Origin: Chamaesiphon sp041738715
Lineage (GTDB): Bacteria > Cyanobacteriota > Cyanobacteriia > Cyanobacteriales > Chamaesiphonaceae
Length of the DNA: 64,000 nucleotides
Assembly: GCA_041738715.1 (NCBI GenBank)
Contig: JBGSPI010000021.1
Span: forward strand, 11,948 to 75,947
Direction: 5' to 3'
Under the pieces are notes generated by a model. The model was not told where the DNA came from. It saw only the letters and a program-made list of their open reading frames with translations, and did not search any database. Shown here piece by piece: positions 18,141 to 27,209 of this stretch. Position 1 is the first letter of the stretch. Each line of letters begins with the position of its first letter. The position numbers were made by a program, and so were the translations under genes.

Positions 18141-19349
18141 ATGAACAGAAAGAGGATCTTACTATTTTCGACAGTCGCCCCTGTACCCGTAAATCGTGGT
18201 GACAGAATCAGAATTTTTCAAACAGCCAAAAATCTGAGTAGTTTTGCTGATGTTAGATTACTATTTCTCGATCGAGCTTGGGAGAATACAGATTACGATT
18301 TTAGTTCATTGCCAGGAGTTGAAATAGTTTCACTCAAGGTATTTAAGCGTGAAATGTATACAGAAATCATCAAATCAATTTTACTTTTAAAGCCCTACGC
18401 TATCTACAAATTAGTTAGCCAAAAAGTCAAGAAATTTGTGTTAGAGCAGATTGCTGAATTTAAGCCAGATATTTTTTGGTCTATTCAAGTTGATACATAT
18501 CCATTATTAGCGGAGCTAGAAAAATTAAGCGTCGTCAAAGTTGTTGATATGATGGATAGTATGTCTCTGCACTATGCCGCAGCTAGAGCCGAGCCAAACC
18601 CATCTTTAAAAATGTGGGTAACTAGTCATACCCAAATTAATTTAGATAAGGCTGAAAAAGACTGTATTCATCAAAGCGATCGATTAATTATTTCTTCCCA
18701 TGATAATCTTAATCACTTAAATAAAAAATATCATAATTTATCGAATAATTTAGATGTCGTTCATGTCCATGTAGATCCTAATCTACTAGAGCAAGTGTGG
18801 AAATTCGATCATGCACGAGGAAATAATTTATTATTTGTCGGATATCTAGCTTATCCACCCAATGAATTAGCCGTTAGTTATGTGATCGAAAAAGTATTGC
18901 CTAAACTTAAAGATCGTTTGGATATCAATTTTATTGTTTGTGGTGGTGGTGAAAAACAGTTAGCTCAGAAATATCAAAATCATCCAAATGTAACTTTCAA
19001 GGGTTTTGTCAAAGACTTGAGTGCCGAATATTTAAATGCTAGTGCAATGATTTCTCCTGCACCATTTGCTTCAGGAATTCAAAATAAATTAGTTGAAGCA
19101 ATGGCAGTTGGTTTGCCCTCAATTATTTCAAACAAAACTGCTGTCGCCAATGGTGTAATCGATCGACAGCATGTGCTTAGTTGTGACTCAGCCGAAAGTT
19201 TTGCTGATGCTGTTGTCGATCTGATCTCAAACCGAGAATTAGCAAATATTCTATCATCTGAATCGCGAATGCTTGTCGCGAAAGAACATACAGCAGATGT
19301 TCAGATTGAAAAATTGCGTGAAATAGTCGCTAAAGCATCTCCAAATTAA
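18141..19349 (+). CDS. GT4-type glycosyltransferase (TIGR03087-like)
   Basis: A 402-residue GT-B-fold enzyme. The N-terminal 'VPVNRGDRIRIFQTAKNLS' resembles the 'P..GDKIRSF' signature of the TIGR03087 group. The C-terminal GT4 domain has 'LLFVGYLAYPPNE', 'FIVCGGGEKQLAQ' and 'PFASGIQNKLVEAMAVGLPSI', the E-x7-E nucleotide-sugar site. It follows the GT2 gene by 47 bp and is followed directly by another GT4 gene. The TIGR03087 group is often tied to exosortase-linked EPS systems, but no exosortase is visible here. Confidence 0.88.
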   Translation: MNRKRILLFSTVAPVPVNRGDRIRIFQTAKNLSSFADVRLLFLDRAWENTDYDFSSLPGVEIVSLKVFKREMYTEIIKSILLLKPYAIYKLVSQKVKKFVLEQIAEFKPDIFWSIQVDTYPLLAELEKLSVVKVVDMMDSMSLHYAAARAEPNPSLKMWVTSHTQINLDKAEKDCIHQSDRLIISSHDNLNHLNKKYHNLSNNLDVVHVHVDPNLLEQVWKFDHARGNNLLFVGYLAYPPNELAVSYVIEKVLPKLKDRLDINFIVCGGGEKQLAQKYQNHPNVTFKGFVKDLSAEYLNASAMISPAPFASGIQNKLVEAMAVGLPSIISNKTAVANGVIDRQHVLSCDSAESFADAVVDLISNRELANILSSESRMLVAKEHTADVQIEKLREIVAKASPN

Positions 19350-19385
19350 TTGGTTAATTTTTCTCACTCTTTGCTTAGAAATGAT

Positions 19386-20504
19386 ATGAATAATAGCTCT
19401 CAGAAAAAAGTAATCCTCTATCTAATTACCCAATCTCATCTCGGTGGAGCACAAAAGCACTTAGCCGATCTGATGAAATATTCAAATGAGAAATATGAGA
19501 TTCATTTAGCGATCGCTTATTTGGGTTACTTAAGCGATGTAGCCAATTCATTAAATATTAAAGTTCATATCATTCCCAGCCTAAAGCGCAGTATCAATCT
19601 AATTGACGATCTCAAATCACTACAAGAATTTAATACTTTAGTTAAACAACTTAAACCAGATCTGATTCATGCCCATAGTAGTAAACCAGGTGTGATTGCT
19701 AGATTAACTGGTAAACTTAATAATATACCAGTATTATTTACCGCACATGGCTGGGGTTTTGATGAAAATGCACCTTTTATTCGCCGGAATATTGTGCTGC
19801 TATTTGAGAAGTTAATGGCTCCGTTAACGGCGAATACTATTTGTGTTTGTCAGAGTGATTATGACGCGGCTGTCAAACTCAAAATTTTCAATAAAGAAGC
19901 GGCAACAGTTATTTATAACTGTGCGGAAGATATCGACCTACCATTAGCAGAACCGGCCCAAGATCCACCTCGTTTAATTATGGTGGCGCGATTTAATAAT
20001 AATCAGAAAGATCAAATTGGATTAATTAATGCGATCGCTAAATTAGAATATAAAGTATCTCTAGATTTCGTGGGGACTGGCCCAGACTTTGACCAAGTTC
20101 AAGCCTATGCAACCAAGATCGGAGTTGACGACCAAATTGCCTTTCTCGGCGATCGCACTGATGTCCCAGAACTACTCAGTAAATCCCAAATATTTGTCTT
20201 ATCAACCCATTATGAAGGATTTCCAATTAGTATCCTTGAAGCAATGCGGGCTGGATTGCCGATTATTGCTACGGATGTCAATGGTATTTACGAACAGGTA
20301 GAAAACGGCATCAATGGTTTCTTAGTGCCACATCAAGATGAACAAGCTTTAATTACTGCGCTAACCAACTTAATTCGATCGAGTACAGCCAGAAAAAAAA
20401 TGGGTGAAATGAGTCGGAAAAAGTTCCTGACTGAATTCAATATCGAAAGAATGATCGCAGATGTCCATCAACTATACGATCGTACACTGCAAAACCATTC
20501 CTGA
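19386..20504 (+). CDS. GT4-family glycosyltransferase
   Basis: A GT-B glycosyltransferase of 372 residues when started at ATG 19386. The open frame reaches back to a TTG directly after the previous stop (19350), which gives a less likely 12-residue extension. The acceptor side has 'TQSHLGGAQKHLADLM' and 'LIHAHSSKPGVIARL'. The donor side has 'MVARFNNNQKDQIGLI', 'LDFVGTGPDFDQVQ' and 'STHYEGFPISILEAMRAGLPII' with the conserved E-x7-E. It resembles enzymes that extend capsule or EPS oligosaccharides (GalNAc- or glucose-type). It is the last gene of the four-gene EPS patch. Confidence 0.92.
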   Translation: MNNSSQKKVILYLITQSHLGGAQKHLADLMKYSNEKYEIHLAIAYLGYLSDVANSLNIKVHIIPSLKRSINLIDDLKSLQEFNTLVKQLKPDLIHAHSSKPGVIARLTGKLNNIPVLFTAHGWGFDENAPFIRRNIVLLFEKLMAPLTANTICVCQSDYDAAVKLKIFNKEAATVIYNCAEDIDLPLAEPAQDPPRLIMVARFNNNQKDQIGLINAIAKLEYKVSLDFVGTGPDFDQVQAYATKIGVDDQIAFLGDRTDVPELLSKSQIFVLSTHYEGFPISILEAMRAGLPIIATDVNGIYEQVENGINGFLVPHQDEQALITALTNLIRSSTARKKMGEMSRKKFLTEFNIERMIADVHQLYDRTLQNHS

Positions 20505-20597
20505 TATCCCACTAATTCTTAAGTAAATACCCGATCTAGTGTCGATCGAAGCTACTCATAGTATATTGAGAAGAGAAAACTTCGAGCAAATTTAGTG

Positions 20598-21767
20598 ATG
20601 AATTGGTGGCAACAATTAAAACGAAATGGATTGGCTCGAATCGGTGCAATCGTCTTAATTCTCATGTATTTGACTGTCATCGGGGCAGAATTTATGGCTC
20701 CTTACGACCCTTATATCTCCCAAGATGATGGTTCTTTGTTACCACCAACAGCAATTCACTGGATCGATGCCCAGGGTAGATGGACGGCACCCCATGTTTA
20801 TCCGACCACTCAAGGGCAAACAGACATTAATACAGGAGATCGACTCCTAAAAGTAGATCGAACCCAACCATCTCCTCTCAAACTGTTTGTTCATGGAGAT
20901 CCCTATCGACTCTTTCAGTTGAGCATTCCTTTGTTGCCGAAGTTTAACTCCGCACAGTCGAAACAGACTAAGGCTAAATCTGACCCCCAAGAACTAACTA
21001 TCTTTCCAGGTATCCCCAGCGATTTACATCTATTTGGCACAACTGGCACAGGAAAAATTAATCTACTCGGGACAGATGAACAGGGTCGAGATCAATTCAG
21101 TCGTCTCGTCTATGGCGGTAGAATTAGCCTCTTCATCGGCTTAATTGGAGTCGCCATCTCTTTTCCCATCGGGATGATTTTGGGCGGTATTTCCGGCTAT
21201 TTTGGCGGTTGGATTGATGCCGGAATTATGCGCGTAGCGGAAGTATTAATGACTTTACCCAGTTTATATCTACTAGTCGCTTTAGCCTCAGTCTTACCCG
21301 ATCGAGTCAGCAGCGGTCAACGTTTTTTACTGATTGTCATCATCACATCATTGATCAGTTGGGCTGGATTAGCGCGAGTGATTCGCGGTCAGGTACTGTC
21401 GATTAAAGAACGAGAATTTGTCCAAGCAGCAAGAGCAATGGGTGCTCAACCATTTTATATTATTTTCCACCATGTTCTCCCCCAAACAGCCACTTATTTA
21501 ATTATTTCGGCAACTCTAGCCATTCCCAGTTTTATCGTGTCCGAGTCAGTTTTGAGTCTGATCGGACTAGGTATTCAAGCTCCTGATCCATCTTGGGGTA
21601 ATCTATTATCGATCGCCACGAATACTTCAATTCTCATCTTTCAACCCTGGCTAATCTGGCCACCAGCATTACTGATTATTCTGACCGTTTTATCTTTCAA
21701 TCTCCTCGGTGACGGTTTACGTGATGCCCTCGATCCGCGCAATCTCCAGCGATCGTCAAATTTATAA
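20598..21767 (+). CDS. Oligopeptide/dipeptide-type ABC permease, DppC/OppC family
   Basis: Inner-membrane permease with an N-terminal TM ('LARIGAIVLILMYLTVIGAEF'), a long periplasmic insert (residues about 35-165) containing 'LLGTDEQGRDQFSRLVYGGRISL', the DppC signature, and five further TMs. The EAA loop is 'FVQAARAMGAQPFYIIFHHVLP'. The ATG at 20598 is preferred over the GTG one codon upstream. The insert before 'GTDEQGRD' is longer than in E. coli, a habit of cyanobacterial members. The pairing DppB subunit is probably the gene at 55067-56092; no ATPase or binding-protein gene is nearby. Substrate unknown (peptides, nickel or similar). Confidence 0.9.
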   Translation: MNWWQQLKRNGLARIGAIVLILMYLTVIGAEFMAPYDPYISQDDGSLLPPTAIHWIDAQGRWTAPHVYPTTQGQTDINTGDRLLKVDRTQPSPLKLFVHGDPYRLFQLSIPLLPKFNSAQSKQTKAKSDPQELTIFPGIPSDLHLFGTTGTGKINLLGTDEQGRDQFSRLVYGGRISLFIGLIGVAISFPIGMILGGISGYFGGWIDAGIMRVAEVLMTLPSLYLLVALASVLPDRVSSGQRFLLIVIITSLISWAGLARVIRGQVLSIKEREFVQAARAMGAQPFYIIFHHVLPQTATYLIISATLAIPSFIVSESVLSLIGLGIQAPDPSWGNLLSIATNTSILIFQPWLIWPPALLIILTVLSFNLLGDGLRDALDPRNLQRSSNL

Positions 21768-21771
21768 ATTT

Positions 21772-22245
21772 ATGCTGAACTACCTTTCACTATCCTCAAT
21801 TGTCATTGGCTCTCTAGTTCTAAGTTTGAGCGTATTGTGGCTGCTGATTGGTGTTGGCTTATGCGCGATCGAAGCAATCGTGCCAACTGCCTTTACTGCC
21901 TTTACAATGGGCATAAGTGCTTTTGCGATCGCCGGATTTGCCTTCTTGATTCCTAGCCAGATCGGTCTTCAAGTAATTTTATGGTTAGCACTTTCAGCCG
22001 GATTGGTTTACGTCTCCCACCGATTCCTCCCCAGCCGAAATCGTCAGTCAAGGCTGGATGGTACTGTCGCTGAAGCTATCACCGAAATTTTACCTGGTCA
22101 AGTGGGTAGAGTAATGTATGAGGGAACGTCTTGGAGAGCCAAGTCTGGTGATGAATCGACGATCATTTTACCTCATCAATCCCTGTATGTGATTGGGCGG
22201 GAAGGTACAACTCTCATTGTCGTGCCGCAAAATTTACTCAATTGA
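21772..22245 (+). CDS. NfeD-family membrane protein
   Basis: A 157-residue protein with two or three N-terminal membrane segments ('WLLIGVGLCAIEAIVPTAFTAF') and a C-terminal OB-fold domain with 'ITEILPGQVGRVMYEGTSWRA' and 'LYVIGREGTTLIVVP'. This is the short NfeD type that travels with SPFH/slipin genes. The ATG at 21772, 4 nt after the DppC stop, removes an overlap that a longer frame would impose. It is followed by the slipin gene with a gap of about 40 bp. The pair probably forms a membrane-microdomain unit; the molecular function is not settled. Confidence 0.88.
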   Translation: MLNYLSLSSIVIGSLVLSLSVLWLLIGVGLCAIEAIVPTAFTAFTMGISAFAIAGFAFLIPSQIGLQVILWLALSAGLVYVSHRFLPSRNRQSRLDGTVAEAITEILPGQVGRVMYEGTSWRAKSGDESTIILPHQSLYVIGREGTTLIVVPQNLLN

Positions 22246-22286
22246 GCGGTAGAAAACTAGAAACTATCAATATCAGGAGTTTAGCA

Positions 22287-23207
22287 ATGAATCCACTTTG
22301 GCTGATCGCTGCATTTTTAGGTCTGACAGGGTTATCTGGGATTAAGATCATCAAACAAGGAGACGAAGCCCTCGTCGAGACATTAGGTAAATATAATGGC
22401 AAGAAGCTAACTCCCGGCTTAAATTACGTCATTCCTAGCGTTCAAAGAGTCGCTTTCTTGCAAACCGTCCGAGAACGAGTTTTAGACGTGCCACCGCAAC
22501 AATGTATCACCAGAGATAACGTTACAATTAGTGCTGATGCTGTCGTTTATTGGCGGATTTTAGATCTAGAAAAAGCTTTTTATAAAGTCGAAAATCTGCA
22601 AGAGGCAATGGTAAATTTAGTTCTGACCCAAATTCGTGCCGAAATCGGCAAGTTGGAACTTGATGAAACTTTTACTGCTCGTACCCAAATTAATGAGATT
22701 CTGTTACGGGAATTGGATGAATCTACCGATCCTTGGGGTGTGAAAGTCACCCGGGTAGAGTTGCGCGATATTATCCCCGCCAAGGCAGTCTTAGAAGCAA
22801 TGGAATTGCAAATGTCTGCCGAACGCAAAAAACGCGCGGCAATTTTGAACTCTGAAGGAGAACGGGAATCTGCGGTTAATACAGCCAAAGGACGAGCTGA
22901 AGCTCAAGTGTTAGAAGCAGAAGCTAGACAGAAATCAGTGATTTTAGCGGCTGAAGGAGATCGTCAACAACAACTACTGCGAGCTAGTGCCATCGCTGAA
23001 TCTGCTGGAATTATTGGCGAACAACTAAAAATCAATCCTAATGCTCAAAAAGCGGTCGAAGTGCTATTTGCATTAGGCTATCTAGATATGGGTAGTAATA
23101 TTGGCAAGAGCAATAGTAGTAAGGTGATGTTTATGGATCCTAGAAATATTCCGGCTACCCTGGAAGGTATCAAAAGTATCGTCAGCGAACAGTCTCAGGT
23201 TAGCTAA
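22287..23207 (+). CDS. SPFH/Band 7 (slipin/paraslipin) protein
   Basis: A membrane-anchored scaffold protein of 306 residues. An N-terminal hydrophobic segment 'PLWLIAAFLGLTGLSG' is followed by the Band 7 domain ('VVYWRILDLEKAFYKV', 'VTRVELRDIIPAKAVLEAM') and then a coiled-coil Ala/Glu-rich stalk ('EAQVLEAEARQKSVILAAEGDR'). The ATG at 22287 has AGGAG 9 nt upstream and is preferred over the open-frame start at 22242. Proteins of this group form large rings at membranes and cooperate with NfeD, here directly upstream. The last 4 bp overlap the convergent lpxB gene. Confidence 0.93.
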   Translation: MNPLWLIAAFLGLTGLSGIKIIKQGDEALVETLGKYNGKKLTPGLNYVIPSVQRVAFLQTVRERVLDVPPQQCITRDNVTISADAVVYWRILDLEKAFYKVENLQEAMVNLVLTQIRAEIGKLELDETFTARTQINEILLRELDESTDPWGVKVTRVELRDIIPAKAVLEAMELQMSAERKKRAAILNSEGERESAVNTAKGRAEAQVLEAEARQKSVILAAEGDRQQQLLRASAIAESAGIIGEQLKINPNAQKAVEVLFALGYLDMGSNIGKSNSSKVMFMDPRNIPATLEGIKSIVSEQSQVS

Positions 23208-24370
23208 ATTTTAGCTAAGATTTCTTGGGCGACTCGATCGCAAACACCTGGTTCGCCCAAGGCTAGACGCATTTGGGCATAATCAGCAAAGGTGCGATCT
23301 CGTTTGTCTTGATTTAAAATAAGTTCGAGACTTTCAGCGGTAATTCGATCGACATTAGCCTCATCCTGCAATAGTTCAGGGACGATTGGTTTCATCTCGA
23401 CTAAGTTGGTCGGAGACATGAACGGAATCGAAAATTTGACTACATTTTTTGCCAGCCAAGCTGTTAATTTACTGACTCGATAAATCACAACTTGAGGAAC
23501 ATTCAGGAGGGCTAATTCTAAACTCACTGTCCCACATTTCGTAATCGCTAAATCAGCAGCAGCAAGGACGAGATCGGGATTTTCCGTAACCAGTGTAGCG
23601 TTAAGTTTGTAGGCTTGAATTGCTCGATCGATATCGGTTTTGAATGCCTCCCGCGAGAGGGGAACCCAAAAGCGGACATTGGGCAATTTTGCCTGGATTT
23701 GCTGGGCAGATTCAAAGATGAATGGGAGCAAATATTTGAGTTCTTGTTTCCGAGATGCGGGGATTAAGGCAACGGCAATTTCATCCTCCGCAATACCCAA
23801 CTGTTTACGTGCATACTCTCTGTGAGGAATTGTTGCCACTCGATCGATTAATGGATGTCCCATAAATTTAACCCGCGCCCCTTTCTCCGCAAAATAGCGG
23901 GCTTCCTCTGGAAAAATCGACAGAATTTCATCAGTAAATTTAACAATCGAACTAGTACTTTTATCATCGATCGACCATACCCACTCTTGCGGCGCAATAT
24001 AATAGATGATTGGCACACCAGGGAATGTATTTTTGGTGTAATTCCCCATCACAACATTAGCCCCTTTATAATCAATCAAGACCATCACATCGGGAGGCGT
24101 AGTTTTTAAATACTGTTGGGCAATATTTTGAATTTTAAACGTTGGTATTAGCGAAGATAAATGCTCTAAAATTCCCACAGTACTGATGCCAGTTGTGTCT
24201 GCTAAAACTGTTGCTCCTGCCGCTGCCATTCTACTACCACCGAGAGCGATAATATTCAGCTTACTGTCAGATTTTTCGGCTAGTTGTCTAAGTGCAGTGA
24301 CAAGTAAAGCACCTTGAAGATCGCCAGATACGTCTCCAGTACTAATGAAGATGGTTTTTGGTTGAGTCAC
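23204..24370 (-). CDS. lpxB: Lipid-A-disaccharide synthase
   Basis: A GT19 enzyme that joins UDP-2,3-diacyl-glucosamine to lipid X to form the tetra-acyl disaccharide of lipid A, at the inner face of the cytoplasmic membrane. Marks are 'TGDVSGDLQGALLV' at the N-terminus, 'IDYKGANVVMG' (acceptor region) and 'ITKCGTVSLELALLNVPQVVIYR' (donor site). The 388-residue length is normal. It is last in the minus-strand lpxC-fabZ-lpxA-lpxB series. Short AATAAAT-type repeats lie just upstream. Confidence 0.96.
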   Translation of the reverse strand: MTQPKTIFISTGDVSGDLQGALLVTALRQLAEKSDSKLNIIALGGSRMAAAGATVLADTTGISTVGILEHLSSLIPTFKIQNIAQQYLKTTPPDVMVLIDYKGANVVMGNYTKNTFPGVPIIYYIAPQEWVWSIDDKSTSSIVKFTDEILSIFPEEARYFAEKGARVKFMGHPLIDRVATIPHREYARKQLGIAEDEIAVALIPASRKQELKYLLPFIFESAQQIQAKLPNVRFWVPLSREAFKTDIDRAIQAYKLNATLVTENPDLVLAAADLAITKCGTVSLELALLNVPQVVIYRVSKLTAWLAKNVVKFSIPFMSPTNLVEMKPIVPELLQDEANVDRITAESLELILNQDKRDRTFADYAQMRLALGEPGVCDRVAQEILAKI

Positions 24371-24383
24371 TGAATGAGTTAAG

Positions 24384-24400
24384 TAATAAATAATAAATAA
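24384..24400. repeat. Short heptamer repeat upstream of lpxB
   Basis: Two full and one partial copy of TAATAAA lie in the 151-bp lpxA-lpxB gap. This resembles the short tandemly repeated sequences common in cyanobacterial spacers. Confidence 0.4.
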
Positions 24401-24521
24401 TCAGCAATAATGGATATTTATTGCTCAATTAGACGATTTAATGATTAAATTAATTTTTAATATCGGTATTTCAATCAAAGCTTTTATTCATTTATTTATT
24501 TAACATCTAATTTGCAATTAT

Positions 24522-25349
24522 TTACTCGCTTTTATTGTTGATAGATTTACCTGGAATTGGCCCTCTACGGCTGCGATCTTTTTTGCCATTGATGGACATT
24601 CTCAGGAACCGTTGAAGGTGTTGCACTCGTTCGTGACAAGGGAATAAATCTAGTTCATCTAAAGCTTGGCTGATAGTATGATGCGAATAATAAATGGTGC
24701 GGAAGGCTTTTTTGAGAATGGCAAGTTCTTCCGGTGTACAACCAGCACGTTCCAGCCCAACAAAATTGAGCGAGCGAACTCGTGCCGGCGTACCTTCAAC
24801 AATGGTAAATGGAGGTACATCTCGCTGAATCCTAGTCATGCCACCAATCATCGCTAATCTACCAATATGGACAAACTGGTGTACGCCCAGAACGCCGCTA
24901 ATTACCGCTTCAGATTCCACATAAACATCTCCAGCCAAGGAAGTGGCATTGGCGATTTTCACATTATCCTCGATCGTGCAATTATGGGCGATATGGACAT
25001 AAGCCATCAGTAAATTGTGATTGCCAATTACCGTTGCTTCCCCGATCCCCGTGGCGCGGTTGATCGTGACATATTCGCGAATCCGATTATAGTTACCAAT
25101 TTTGACCCAGGTTTCGCCACCCTTGTATTTTAAGTCTTGGCTGTCTAACCCGATCGCCGCTCCAGGAAAAATCTGATTGCCAACACCAATAATGGTCGGT
25201 CCCTCGATTACTGCATGTGCGCCTACCGTAGTTCCAGCGCCGATCGTCACATTCTCGCCAATAATCGCGTATGGGCCAACCTGCACAGTTGGATCTAATT
25301 CCGCACTGGGATGCACCACTGCGGTAGGATGAATTCGTGTCATTAACAT
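24522..25349 (-). CDS. lpxA: UDP-N-acetylglucosamine acyltransferase
   Basis: First enzyme of lipid A synthesis, moving a 3-hydroxyacyl chain from ACP to UDP-GlcNAc. Left-handed beta-helix hexapeptide repeats run through the N-terminal two thirds ('IHPTAVVHPSAELDPTVQVGPYAIIGENV...'). The catalytic His lies in 'MAYVHIAHNC', and the C-terminal helical part holds 'LNFVGLERAGCTPEE'. Three in-frame ATGs are possible (25364, 25349, 25343). The one at 25349 has GGAG at 5 nt spacing, so the choice is a judgement. The basic, Arg/Lys-rich tail 'GKKDRSRRGPIPGKS' is longer than in E. coli. Confidence 0.95.
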   Translation of the reverse strand: MLMTRIHPTAVVHPSAELDPTVQVGPYAIIGENVTIGAGTTVGAHAVIEGPTIIGVGNQIFPGAAIGLDSQDLKYKGGETWVKIGNYNRIREYVTINRATGIGEATVIGNHNLLMAYVHIAHNCTIEDNVKIANATSLAGDVYVESEAVISGVLGVHQFVHIGRLAMIGGMTRIQRDVPPFTIVEGTPARVRSLNFVGLERAGCTPEELAILKKAFRTIYYSHHTISQALDELDLFPCHERVQHLQRFLRMSINGKKDRSRRGPIPGKSINNKSE

Positions 25350-25364
25350 TGCTACTCCAGCCAT

Positions 25365-25680
25365 CTTGTCATTTTCCTGCGGTTGGGTTGTCGGTGATGT
25401 CGATGCTTGGCTAGTTTCGATTGTCTCGTCATGCAGTCATATATCCTGATTGTCAATCTGAATAATATTAGGCAGAGTCTACCTCCAGCCAATCATTCAA
25501 GACATGAGCAATAGTGGATATTAATAGCTACGGTGGCGATATTACTAGCCTGTCTCCCAGCGCGGGATCGCCAGTCCATCGACGGTCGATTGACGAGTTC
25601 CTTACTCGCTAGTGTGCCCATGTCGGTAAGTCCGACTGACACTCTCATCTGTTGTCCATCACCTATCCATCAACATTTGT
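25365..25680. other. Intergenic gap inside the lpx cluster
   Basis: 316 bp between fabZ and lpxA. It holds small imperfect hairpins, for example GTCGG-TAAGT-CCGAC near 25622-25636 and a nearly back-to-back GTCCATCGAC/GTCGATTGAC pair near 25570. No open frame here looks like a gene. It may carry a separate promoter for lpxA-lpxB. Confidence 0.4.
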
Positions 25681-26205
25681 TCACACATCCACTAGGGCAA
25701 ACATCAGATCGCCAGAGGCAGCTAGTTGACCATCGACTTCAGCGCGAGCGTGCATCTTGGCAAACCGACGACGTTTGAACGACTGGAGTTCCACTGTCAT
25801 GATTAATTGATCACCGGGCACCACTTGCTGGCGAAATTTAGCCCCATCAATTCCAGTGAAGACAAATAAACCGCCATTATATTCGGGTAATTGCGTCAAA
25901 ACAATCCCCCCAACTTGTGCCATTGCTTCGATAATGATCACTCCCGGCATCAATGGGTGTCCGGGAAAATGACCTTGAAAAAAGGGTTCATTAAAGGTAA
26001 CATTTTTTAGTCCTACGGCTCTGACCCCAGGCTCGAAGTCAAGAATCTTATCGACAAAGGCAAAAGGATAGCGATGGGGTAAGAGCTTGTGAATTTCGTG
26101 GATATTAAATGTTTTTTTTGCTGAATCTTGACAGCTAACTGATGCTGAGCAATCAGGCTCGGTGATGGCAGCGATATCTTGAGATCGATCGAGGGTTGTG
26201 GACAT
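25681..26205 (-). CDS. fabZ: 3-Hydroxyacyl-ACP dehydratase FabZ
   Basis: Hot-dog-fold dehydratase of type II fatty acid synthesis. The catalytic His is in 'LLPHRYPFAFVDKI' and the catalytic Glu in 'PGVIIIEAMAQVGG'. 'NEPFFQGHFPGHPLMPGV' is the family signature. The 174 residues include about 30 extra at the N-terminus before 'NIHEIHKLLPHR', common in cyanobacteria. Its place between lpxC and lpxA is a conserved bacterial arrangement that balances 3-hydroxyacyl-ACP use between lipid A and fatty acids. Confidence 0.97.
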   Translation of the reverse strand: MSTTLDRSQDIAAITEPDCSASVSCQDSAKKTFNIHEIHKLLPHRYPFAFVDKILDFEPGVRAVGLKNVTFNEPFFQGHFPGHPLMPGVIIIEAMAQVGGIVLTQLPEYNGGLFVFTGIDGAKFRQQVVPGDQLIMTVELQSFKRRRFAKMHARAEVDGQLAASGDLMFALVDV

Positions 26206-26262
26206 TGGATCTACTAGTTATTTGTTTATTGGTTGTTGGTAACTGATAACTGTTGAATATAT

Positions 26263-27087
26263 TTAATATCCCATCTCATGCAACCTTTGTGCTAATTGAA
26301 CGTGCAGTTGATGACTAGCTTTGTACGCCAGGAAATGAGCAGTTGGCAATCTGCCGAGGAGACTGAGATCGCCAATTAAGTCTAATAGTTTATGACGGGA
26401 TGGCTCATTTGGGAATCGTAAGGGTGGATTTAACCATTCTCGATCGTCACAAACTAGGGCATTATCTAGACTCCCACCCTTAATTAATCCAGCCGATCTG
26501 AGTTGTTCAATTTGATGTGCCAAGCCAAATGTTCGCGCTGGTGCGATCTGGGTCATAAAGTCGTCTTGCTCTGGTTGCCAACTGTGCCACTGATTGCCAA
26601 TCGGTGCCACATCAAAGTCAATGCCATAGGTAAACCGTAGTACAGGCGATGGCAAGGCGACGACAAAGATCTCTCCTTGTTGAATCCAGACTGGTACATC
26701 GATCGACCCAGCGGTGGTTAAATGGCTCCCTACAGCTAGGGGATTCGATCGAATGATTCCTTCTACCCAAACTAGTGCCGAACCATCTAGCAGGGGTAAT
26801 TCTGACCCATCTACCTCAATTCGGGCATCTTCAATTCCTAGTGACACTAACGCGGCAAGAAGATGCTCGACGGTACGCACCGATGTCCCATTTGCTGTCA
26901 ATTCAGTGGAAAGTGTTGTCTGACTGACATTGGCAATCCGCGCCGGAATCTGCGGGGCATTTGGTAAATCCACTCGGACAAAATAACGCCCCTGCCCCGG
27001 ACTCGCTGGCAAAATCTTGACAGTAGTATTGATACCAGAATGAAGTCCAATCCCCTGGAATTCGCAAATGTTTTGAAGTATAGACAT
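26263..27087 (-). CDS. lpxC: UDP-3-O-acyl-GlcNAc deacetylase
   Basis: Zinc enzyme for the committed step of lipid A synthesis. Zinc ligands and catalytic residues appear in 'TVEHLLAAL', 'FGLAHQIEQLRSAGLIKGG' and 'RHKLLDLIGDL' (His and Asp). The N-terminal 'CEFQGIGLHSG' is canonical. The ATG at 27087 ('MSILQN') is preferred over the open-frame start at 27114. It leads the lpxC-fabZ-lpxA-lpxB series; lpxD is not in the window. Confidence 0.96.
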   Translation of the reverse strand: MSILQNICEFQGIGLHSGINTTVKILPASPGQGRYFVRVDLPNAPQIPARIANVSQTTLSTELTANGTSVRTVEHLLAALVSLGIEDARIEVDGSELPLLDGSALVWVEGIIRSNPLAVGSHLTTAGSIDVPVWIQQGEIFVVALPSPVLRFTYGIDFDVAPIGNQWHSWQPEQDDFMTQIAPARTFGLAHQIEQLRSAGLIKGGSLDNALVCDDREWLNPPLRFPNEPSRHKLLDLIGDLSLLGRLPTAHFLAYKASHQLHVQLAQRLHEMGY

Positions 27088-27209
27088 GAATGAGCGCAAG
27101 TCGATCGGTGTCAATTATGACACAATCTAGCTTGTTTTGATTTTTACCCCCTACTCCCACTCTCAACTTCCAGATCTGGGGTTGCTAGTCTAAATTATAC
27201 ACTTTGTTT

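Noticed and set aside
25533..25778. Open frame on + in the lpxA-fabZ gap
   Set aside because: Low-complexity, Arg/Ser/Leu-biased, overlaps the end of fabZ and has no Shine-Dalgarno.
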